DNA of 64,000 nucleotides. Origin: Amoebophrya sp. A120. Taxonomy: Eukaryota > Sar > Dinophyceae > Syndiniales > Amoebophryaceae. The position numbers were made by a program, and so were the translations under genes. Shown piece by piece: positions 51,631-60,800 of the stretch; position 1 is the stretch's first letter; the number at the start of each line of letters is the position of its first letter. A model generated the notes under the pieces. It was given only the letters and a program-made list of their open reading frames with translations. It had not been told where the DNA came from and did no database searches. Where the stretch lies: NCBI GenBank assembly GCA_905178155.1, contig CAJINV010000003.1, positions 1,253,560 to 1,317,559 on the forward strand, in the 5' to 3' direction.

Positions 51631-53322
51631 TCACCACTTGCGGTACTTCTTTTCTTCGAGCAGCGTTTGCTTAGCCTGCGCCTGACTGATGAAAAACAAC
51701 TGCGGCTCGATTTTTAGCATCACACGCAGTCTTTCAGGGGGGGAAGCAGACACCGCACCGGACCCTTCCCCGCCGCCGCAAGTCCTACCCACGCTGTCCT
51801 TCTTGGAAGCATCAACGTAAAATTCACTCATCACACCCGAGTCGGTTTCGCGCCACGATAGTTCGGGGTGAATCGCCTTCAGAATCAGTTTGTAGATGTC
51901 GCAAACCGACCTCTTATCGGCGGAACAAAACTGTTTCAGGCGAATGCACTTCGGGCAGCCTTCCGGTTTGTGCCGACCGTGCGGATGGTGGTCCCACAGC
52001 ATCTCGAGAAAATGCGCTTCGACGAATGCTCCGCAACCGGTACAGGCTTGTTTCGGCTTCTCGTTCTTGGCATTGCGCCACTGGTTGAATCGCGCGTCGC
52101 GGTTCTCCTCGTAGTCCCAAAACACGCAGGTGCAACCGACCATGGCTTTGCGCTCCAGATCGACACCGCAGCCGAAGCAGGTCGTGTCATCGCTGTTCAA
52201 GGTGGCAGTCGAATCGCGGCGCGTCACCTGCAAACCGCGACTACGCTCGCCGTCATCAAGACGCAAACTCGCGAAGCGCTCGAAGAGAGCTCGGTCCGCG
52301 TCATCCTCGCGGTAGTTGGTTGCGAGACCCGTTCTTGCACTCTGCGCCCTTGGGTCCTGATCCGGGGGCTGGTCGAGGTAAATACCCCAAGCCTTGATGG
52401 AACTCCAGTTTTTTTTCCGCATTCGTTCAAAGGGTTGCGGGTCGTCTCTTTGCGATTCGCGATCCCGCAGGCCGCAATCGCAAGAAAACTGGGCGTACAA
52501 CTGGTATTCCTCAAAGTTGACAAGCTCCCGGAGTTTCGCCGGTTTGGTCAATCGTGCCAGCAAATCTGCTGGAATGCCGGCGCAAGCAACACCGTCTACC
52601 GGAGAAAACCGCCGCTGTCCGCTACCGCCGGCGGAACCACCGGCCTCCTCGGTCGAGGAGCGTTGCGAGTCCAACAGATTCTTCACTTCCTTGTTCTGCA
52701 GGCCCTTTCCGAAGAGCTTCGAGATCGCCAGCTTGTGCTTGATGTGCATTTCGGGCATATCGCGGCCGTCGAATTCATGCTGTGGGATGAGCGACAACAC
52801 GGCTTCGAGCTGCTTCAAATCTGCTACTGGGGTACTCGCTGCAGCCGCATTCGGAAAGTGTAAGCTGTTCTCGTTGAAAACATGCACGTCGACAATCAGC
52901 TTGGACTTGCCGGTGATGAAACCCTCAAACTGCGGCAGCTCCTGTTCGACGTCGCTCGCGTTGCGGCCTCCGCGCATCTTGTCTTTGAGGCGCCTGACCT
53001 CTACGCGCCGGAGTGCCCGTTCATTCTCCTCCGCCCTGCGATCGCTTCCGACTTCTCGGCGGATGTCGTGGACGGGGTCTCGGGAGTAAACGGCGCCGCC
53101 TTTTTCGGGTCGCACAAGGACCATGCGGCCACCATCGATGATCAGATTGGCGACGTAGTCATTCTTGCCGCACTTCTCTAGGAGAACACGCGTGTCCTCG
53201 CCCCGTCCGTCGCCATGAACGCAGCGTATCACATCAAGAACCGAGTAAGTCACGCCGTACTTCGTTCTTTCGTTCCAGTACAACTGGATCTTTTCCCCCC
53301 TGGTCGGTGTGAAGACGACCAT
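51631..53322 (-). CDS. Intronless protein with a C-terminal Cys/His (probable zinc-binding) cluster
   Basis: A single 563-residue open frame starts at ATG 53322 (MVVFTPTRGEKIQLYW). Between residues 382 and 474 lies a dense set of potential metal ligands: C382-x2-C385, C397-x-C399, C427-x2-C430, H437, H445, H446, H448, H451, C456-x2-C459, C466 and C474. The first pairs resemble zinc-ribbon or treble-clef knuckles (CFGC, CTGC, CPKC). The N-terminal 100 residues look like a small beta domain (VRPEKGGAVYSRD). A charged helical segment (RRAEENERALRRVEVRRLKDK) and a conserved-looking stretch (MHIKHKLAISKLFGKGLQ) follow. I do not recognise the family; nucleic-acid or protein binding through zinc is an inference. 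The lack of introns contrasts with the multi-exon genes on either side. Confidence 0.8.
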   Translation of the reverse strand: MVVFTPTRGEKIQLYWNERTKYGVTYSVLDVIRCVHGDGRGEDTRVLLEKCGKNDYVANLIIDGGRMVLVRPEKGGAVYSRDPVHDIRREVGSDRRAEENERALRRVEVRRLKDKMRGGRNASDVEQELPQFEGFITGKSKLIVDVHVFNENSLHFPNAAAASTPVADLKQLEAVLSLIPQHEFDGRDMPEMHIKHKLAISKLFGKGLQNKEVKNLLDSQRSSTEEAGGSAGGSGQRRFSPVDGVACAGIPADLLARLTKPAKLRELVNFEEYQLYAQFSCDCGLRDRESQRDDPQPFERMRKKNWSSIKAWGIYLDQPPDQDPRAQSARTGLATNYREDDADRALFERFASLRLDDGERSRGLQVTRRDSTATLNSDDTTCFGCGVDLERKAMVGCTCVFWDYEENRDARFNQWRNAKNEKPKQACTGCGAFVEAHFLEMLWDHHPHGRHKPEGCPKCIRLKQFCSADKRSVCDIYKLILKAIHPELSWRETDSGVMSEFYVDASKKDSVGRTCGGGEGSGAVSASPPERLRVMLKIEPQLFFISQAQAKQTLLEEKKYRKW

Positions 53323-54206
53323 CTTTGGCTATCAGCTGCGCGCCCGAAATTTTCGGTGCAATCAAGCCTGCAACGAATCGCCCCCCTGAACGACGAGCTC
53401 CTATAGAACGAAATTATCCGCTGATGATGATGATGATTAGTTCGAGCGAAATTATCCGCTGGAAGATGTCACAAAAACAAGATTACCCTCACAAATTCAA
53501 ATTCTGGTCGGGGTGAACTTCTCTCAGATAAATTTTGTGATTACACGGGCCGCAAGCTCAGGCTAGTCTCTCTCTGGCGTTGGAAACGAATGTCCATGCA
53601 TCCTCGGGCGCGGACCTCTCATGCCTGCAGCTGCCAGCGGGACACACTTCACCAAATCTTCTTCTCGAACACGTGGCTTGTTTCAGCCTTTTCAAAATTC
53701 GCATTACATTTATTGTGCCCGTGAATACAACAGATCGATTGTGGATAGCCATATCATGATTGCAACCAGGATGGACTTGCGTATGCGTTCGAGCTCATAC
53801 TACAACATAGGTATTACCACCTTGCGCAACAATCCAAAATGATTTTCTATACTACACTTGTGGTCGGTTCAGGAAGATCGGTGCTACACCGTACTGAATT
53901 TTCCTTGGTTCTTCATCCAAGGTGGGTCTTTTATCCAACATACTTTTGCAGTAAGTACTTCGATCATGTGTTTCCTGCGATGATAGGTCCTTATTTTCAG
54001 GGAACTCCCTCACCTGTTATTGTAGATATCTCACTTTAGAAAGTAGAAATTGGGTCGAAGCCGCGTTGTTTCATAATACCGCGCTTTTCCTTTTTGCAAA
54101 TTCATCTGACAAGAAAATAAGTTGCAGAATTTTTTTTTTCACTCCATGTCACCCAGGTAAATAGCGTTTATGACTTCATCTTTTTTCGAACGCATTTCGA
54201 AGAATA
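53323..54206. other. Spacer between the zinc-cluster and Trp-rich-tail genes
   Basis: Apart from the 15-bp direct repeat close to 53,409-53,461 nothing gene-like is present. Short plus-strand open frames (60-73 codons) lack any feature. The stretch is AT-rich towards 54,000-54,200, consistent with the 3' flank of the next gene. Confidence 0.55.
53409..53461 (-). promoter_or_regulatory. 15-bp direct repeat upstream of the zinc-cluster gene
   Basis: CGAAATTATCCGCTG occurs twice, at 53409-53423 and 53447-53461, separated by a (GAT)n-like stretch. It lies 87-139 bp upstream of the ATG at 53322, where promoter elements of that minus-strand gene would be expected. A regulatory role is a guess from position; a small local duplication is the alternative. 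Confidence 0.3.
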
Positions 54207-57200
54207 TCACTGCTCTTCGGCCCACCACTCTTGTTCACCCGCCGCGTCCTCCGCTTGACCGCCCTCCGCCCACTCCGCTTCCTCACCCGCCCACTCTTCA
54301 CCCCACACGCCTTCCGCGCCCCAGGCGGTTTCCGCAGCACCCTCTTGCCAGTACTCGGCGGCGTTTTCGTCCCAGTTTGTTTCGGCCGCACCACCCCACT
54401 CCGCGTTCCAGTCCTCCGCACCTGCTCCCTCCCAGTTACCCTCCGCGTTTTCTTCGTCCCAGTGCTCCGTAGCGTCCCATTCTTGTCCGCCCGCCGCCGC
54501 GGCTACCGCTCCGTACTGCTCCCACTCCCACGCAGCCCACTCTTCGGCGGTGTACTCCACCTCTTCCGCGAGAGCTCCTGCAGTGGTTCCACCTTCGCCT
54601 TCTACCAACGCCGTGTCGGGGGCGCTCGCGGTTTTGCTTTTTCTACTGCTGTATCCCTCGGGGTGGACAGCTCCCGCCGTTGTTGCGCTGCGCGTCGGAA
54701 GATCCGCCTTGCTAGCCGCAGCCGCTCCGGGCCGCACATTTCCCAGACCGGTGCTTGCTGTGGCCGCACTGCGACTTTGTCTTGTAACTGCAGCAGCACT
54801 ACTTCTCGGGCTAATCACAACCGCAGGTCTGGCCGTCGCGCTTTGCTTCCGCAAGGATGGCAGCTTTGACGTCGCGAAGGAGCCGCGCTGCGATTGTGCT
54901 TGCTCGAAAGCGCCGGTGATTGCCGGTTTCTGCTGCTTCAGCGACAGACTGCCGGTCGGCACCTGCGCCCCAGATTGCGCCTCCTGCAAAGCAGACGCAC
55001 CGAGTACTGGTGGATTGGCCTGCAGCAGCTGCTGGTAGTACTGGTGATCTTTCAGCAAACTCGCCTCGCGCTTAAACGCGTCCTCCCGTTCTTGCAGCAG
55101 TGTTTTGATCACAGTGGAATGGTCGAAGGTGGCTTGAGGCACATCCTGCTCCGCGACAAACTTGTTTTCCATCAAAGGGTGAAACATGGGCTGCGACTGC
55201 ACGCTCCTCGCGTTCGGACTCAGCATGCTGCGCGCGGACCGCTGCGCCGCGGGCCGGGTGGGTTGCTTCCCGCTCAGCAGTCGGACCCTAGAAAAGTTGC
55301 GTGTATGATGAAAATCAAGATCGACGTCTAGGATGTGTTTCGCAAACAGAAACCTGTCCTGTCCATCGTGCATCGTGAGCACAACCTCCTGCGAAATAAA
55401 ATCCACATCAATTCGTACCTGCTTGGGGACAGCGCTTGGGATTGGAGCCTTGCTTGCGTTGGTGACACGACCACCATCGTTGGCGACCGGGCGCCGGTGG
55501 GGCTGCGGAGGCGAATCCGCTCCCGCCCACGGAGAAATTTTCTCCAGTCGAGGTCCCCGTCCTTCTGCAGACCCCAGACTTCGCAGAACCGGTACAGTGC
55601 CGCCACCCGATCCGCGTGGTCTTGGCCAATGTTGAGCTGCGCGATGGTGAGGGGGTAGTTCACCTTTTCGAGAAACGCGATAGCCACCTCGGACAGGAGC
55701 TCCGTGAAGTAGAGGAAGTCAATGGGCTCCTTTCTCGGCCCAAACTTTTCGTGGAAATTATCCGCGGGCTCCTGAGTGACCTCGAGCAAACCAAAACTCT
55801 GCACGAACAGATGCCACTGGTACACGGAAACCCACTGTATTTTCCCACTAGTACTCGTCGTGCTCTCTGCGTCCGCGCGCGCGAAATAGCTAGGTTTTTT
55901 GTTCGCATTTAAAATGACGAGAACCTAGAAAGTAAAAGAGCAACAGCAAACACCATTTACTAACTACCTTTCCTAACAAGCGCATTCTGAAAAAGGTAAA
56001 GTTGGAAACAGATCAAAAAGCTGCGGCGCTCATGTAAAACTAACTGTTTACTGAAAAATTTCCTGCAACGCCCGGCGCACCGCGTGACTGGCTCTGGCAT
56101 CCACTTTTTTGATCGCGCGGCGCACCACCGCAGTTGCGAATTCCGGCGTCGGAAAAACGATGTCCTTGTCCACGGGCAGTGGGGGCATTGTCCGCGACAC
56201 CGAGGCCGGAACGACTTTGTACTCCCGGCTTGCGGTGGCGGCTCGCGGACTGATGCAGCTCTCCTTGTCCACGCTGGCAAACGTCAGCTGCAGCAGCCTG
56301 CGGGACAGCGTCTGCTGAATCTGCTGGACCGCCGTCAGGTCTGTCTGGGACACCCCGTCGCGGTCCGCGGCGGCGGCGCTGAAGGCACTGTTCAGCGTCG
56401 CTTTTGTCGACGTGGAAGCCGTGCTGGTGGTCGTCGTGTCCGGGGCGTGGATCTGCTGCCACTCCTTGCAGATCTTGATCAGGCCGTCGAGGAAGCCCTG
56501 CGCGGAGAGATAAGCCGGGTTGCGCACATACCGGTCCGGCGCCGCGTGGGTCGCGGGCGCGTTGGAGGGGTAGCGTGCGGGGCCGTAGCGTAGACTCGGG
56601 CTCGTCACGGCGGGCGGGGCGATCTCTATTCCGAGGAGGTCCGGATGGTCGATTTGCAGCGAGGACATCGGGAGAGCCGTCTGCTGTTGTTCGACCGGCG
56701 TTTTCTTCCCGGTGCTTGACCCGGCGTCGGGCTGCCTGTTTCGGTTTCGGGTGGGGAGATAATTTGTGATAAAGCTTGCCAGCTAGCTTTATCTCATGTA
56801 CGAAAAAATCTCTCCTGGTGGTAAAAATCATATCTTTATATGCGAATACTTCGCCTGCGGGCTGCTCCCCAGCGTGCCCGCTTCTCGTGCGCGCCAGAAC
56901 GCAAGAAACTCTGCTTCGATATCTGCCGGCGATAATCCATTGATTTTCTTGGGGGTTGCGTCCGTGGCTGTGTCGCCAACATCCGCGCGCTCTCCGTCTG
57001 CTCCCAGCACACTCGCATTCTCACTGCTCGCCTTCGGGTCCGCATTGTTGCCAGCCTCTTCTTCTACCTGCTCTCCCTGCGCAACGGCGTCTCGAAGAAT
57101 GATGTCGATCACCTGAAAAGAGAGCGTCGAAAGCGGATCTGCTTTTTTTGACGGAAGCTGCAATGGAATGAATCGCTATGCGATCTTCAGAAAAATTAAT

Positions 57201-57350
57201 CATGCAATCACTATTTCTACGAAAATCCAATACTCTTCGGACGGCTGCCGATGTGACCGACCCTGCGTCTACAGATTCCGTCGATCCACGCCGCGTTTGC
57301 GGCGCATCCGCCTCGGGGTCTGCTTTCTCGACGGGATCTTCCTCGGCCAT
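54207..57350 (-). CDS. Unknown protein with coiled coil and acidic Trp-rich C-terminal tail, five exons
   Basis: Exons are 57350-57234, 57112-56850, 56735-56052, 55889-55475 and 55418-54207, about 896 residues. Introns of 121, 114, 162 and 56 nt have GT-AG ends and matching phases, for example AAVRR-VIDIILRD and SSPQA-K-QPDAGSS. The third junction is the least certain, because the frame is also open further upstream (VLVILNANKKPSYF) to another AG at 55925. The N-terminus is acidic and disordered. The middle exons contain helical sequence (QGFLDGLIKICKEWQQI; EPIDFLYFTELLSEVAIAFL) and a beta-rich stretch (VRIDVDFISQEVVLTMHDG). A short coiled coil lies near residues 595-625. From about residue 778 the tail is Glu/Ala/Gly-rich with 16 tryptophans. 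No family was recognised. Confidence 0.72.
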
Positions 57351-57861
57351 TTGCTATTTAAAACTGCTCAGCAAGTTTCTTATCATCTATTCTGCATGAA
57401 CACCTTGCTCCGTCTCGCTAAAAAAAAATGTCCACTTCTCGCCCGCTCCCGCGCTCAAAAGAAAAGCTCTCTAATAGTTTCGCGAGTAATGCCACCGTCT
57501 CGCATTTTCTCTCTCACGATGTTCAACAACCTGAAAGAACCAACACACGGCAGCAGCAAAAACAAAAAAAGTTTTCTGCTCTCTTGTAGTCCTAGCATGA
57601 GCAGCACCAAATTGAAAGAGCTTCATGTGATAAATGCAAAACTTTTGCGTTGGAAACAACTTCGACAAAAATCCCGCCATCGTAGTCTCTTCGCTTTATG
57701 TACCAGTGCTACAACATTTCGAACAAGAATCGTACTTGCGTTCTTTCATTTTCGGGCATCGAAAATAATTCGTGTGTTTTCAGAATTGGCACGGACGCAA
57801 GGCCAGCAAAAAACTTCCTCGACGGTGGCGCGTCTGGACCCGAGGCAATCAACTGGCGATT
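57351..57861. other. Spacer between the Trp-rich-tail gene and the dioxygenase gene
   Basis: This is a short non-coding stretch of about 510 bp between two minus-strand genes. I saw no RNA gene or repeat, and no open frame that looks coding. Confidence 0.55.
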
Positions 57862-60800
57862 TCACCATCCACACGGCGGCTGCAACCTGCGGCCGCTTGT
57901 GTGTGTGGTTCCGCACGAGGTGTCGTTCAGAATCTTCACCTCTGCCCGAAGCTCCGCGACGTCTTTGAAATCGGTAAAAATTAGAGGTCGACTCTGCGAC
58001 GGTAGAGGAACGTGACTTTCCGCCTCGTCGCATTTGCGACTCTCGAACGCTGCGGCCCCTATCCTTGCTTCCTCGTGCAGAGATCGTCGCTTCTGGTGCG
58101 CCTTTATAGCAGAAAGCCGCGCCAAATATGACGCAGCTTCAGCTACCACATTCGGCGAAACAGAAAAAAGTATACTAGCATTTTTCCCACGACCCGTGGC
58201 CTCCCCACTCACTTCCGGAGCAAGCAACTTCTCATATTTCTGGCGCAGCTGTTTTCTGCATTGGTCCAAATTGTTAAACTGAAACGTTGCTTTCCCGCTT
58301 ACGGAACCGCTTCCGGGAGAAAGTACTTTCTTGATGAATCGGCAGAAGTAATCCTTTTCGTCCTGGGACAAGGTCGCAGCAGCCACGATTCTTTCGCGAA
58401 ACCCAGACGTCGGATCCGGCAGCGCCGCCGGCTCGCTTCCAGGATCAGACCAAAATGTCCGTGCCGCCAGACTCAAGACGTGGGCGACGCACTGCTGTGA
58501 ATTCGCAGGAACAGCCTTGAAAACCTGCGCAAGTTGCCCAACCGCTCGGATCAGTGTGAGTTTCGTATCCGTAGTACCAGTCTCTGTGCGTCCAGAGAAG
58601 AACAACCCTTGAAATCTTTGCAGAACCTCAGGGCTTCCACTCTCTACCGCGACGAGCCACAAATTCGCGATTGTAGCACGGCGGAGGCTAGCATCCGGAA
58701 TGTCGGCACGTAAAGTACGGATAACCGCCAGTATGCCGAGCTGCGTGATGTCGTTTGATAATATCGCCTTCCTCTCCGTTTCACTTTTGGTACTCCGCAG
58801 TGCAACAAGCAAATCACGCTGAACGAATGCTCGAGCGAAGGCGTCGTGCCGCTCTTCGTTTAGAAGACGACACACTGTACCAGTTTCCGTGGCAGAGTCC
58901 CGAACGTCGCCCGTCGTGCTGTTTTCCGTTAGCTCAGTCGGCGCAGGGAGACAGGCCCGCAGGAGTGCAGGCAGTTCCATCATGAACCTCGGAACAGCCC
59001 ACTGATCACGCAGAGACGAGTTTAGCGTCCCTTCACGCTCAGACGCAGCCTGCGCGCGCAACTGCACGTCCATGTTTTGCGTCGGAAAAGAACCATCGGA
59101 AGCCGTGGGACTCTGCGTGTTTTTGACACGCTCAAGAAAATTCGACGTGTATTCTTCACAGTAGCAGATTACAAAATGCTGGACCACTGCGGCGTGCTGT
59201 GTGCCCGTAGGAGTCGTGGTCTTCCCATTTTCAGTGCCCATATTAACGCGCATCACTTTACGCAGCTCCTCTTCGGAGACATTGCGACTCTCCAGCGCGT
59301 TTGCCACTGCTTTCACAAAATCGAAGACGTCACCAGCTCTAGCATCGCACCTCGCTACATTTCCCGAGGTGATGAGATCGCTCGATTTTCGAATCGGTTC
59401 CGGACCCTCGGGAAAAGCATTACTGTCTCCAACGACCAAGGCCACCACGGAGCAGAGTTTCTGCAACGATGCAAACTGCACGTCAACGCTGGACCCAAGC
59501 ACCACTTCAACCAAGGCCTGCCCGAAGCCCTCTGCATCGAACTCGCCAAGGCCAGCTTCAGATTGACACTGAAGCAAAGTCTCCAGACTCAGATGGCGTG
59601 TGGCGTTCGTCTCGACAATAATTCCAAACGCGGCATAGCTTAACTTGAACTGTCGAACGTCCCGGTTTTGTGCCTCGTCCGGAATTTCCAAGATTCGAAG
59701 TAAAGTACTTCGCAGTAGCTCCGGATCCCCCACTTTGCATATTGCTCTGAAGACAGGCTCGCTGTCCAGATCCATATACGGCAACATCTGCGGCAGCATT
59801 GGAGTCATGTCGTTGTCGGCCTGCCAAATGAAAAACTTCACTGCAGACGACGCGAACCCGGGCATGGGAATGGTTTCGAAGAGCGCATGCTTCATTCTGG
59901 TTTGCCAACTATCAGAAGCAGTCGCTGCCTTCGCCTGGCTGGGACCACTTGCGTCGCCTTCGGAATTCCCCAGTTGCTGCATTCGCGCCGGGGTTGCTTG
60001 AAACAGCATCTGCAACGCCCTGTGCAAAGATAGCTGTGGCAGGTGCAGCGCGTCTGCGGTGTCTTCGTCTGCTGGTGACTCCCCGGGGGCGGCGACGGAC
60101 TCGTCCTCGTCGTTGTAATCTTCGTAACTAAACTCTTGGAGTAAAAACGGAAGGGCCCGCGATATTAACTGGATCCTGTTCGACCCACAAATGAGACGCT
60201 GCACGAACCCACTCCCGAAATTCAAGTAAGGCAAAATCTTCGGAAAGAATTCTAGTGCCCTTTCGTGATTGAGAAAAGCTTCGATAACTCCGCGACGGAA
60301 GATGCTGCCACATATCCTCGCCGCCCGCCCGGGATAATCATGACTAGGCTCTGGAACCATTCCAAGCAGCGTTGGGTTGCCATGCCCGTCTGCGTCCACT
60401 CTGCGCCGCTTCGAGGGAGGTGCCTCAGCGTCGGAATTGTCCTCGGGTTCCTCTGACAACTCAACTTTCGCGTCGTGGCTTTTCGCGCTTCCGAAAAAGC
60501 GATCGACCACGAGCTCCGGCGCGGTGTGATTGACTTTCGGTAGATCCTTTTGGGCCAGTCGAACCAAGCGCCGCAGTGCTTCCGTGTCACCAGATGGGCC
60601 TTTCTTCGCAGCGGTGACAGGACGTTGTTCCTCAGTCCCTCGAGAATCCTCGGCCCGAGTCTGTCCATGATCTGCGGAAATGGGCCCTCCCGCGACCGCC
60701 GGCTCCTCGCAGACGAATGGCGTGAGGTCCTTCCTTCTGTGGAAGGCGTTGTCCAAGTTGTGCAGTCGCGCGAGCAAAATTGTGGTACGGTACCAATACT

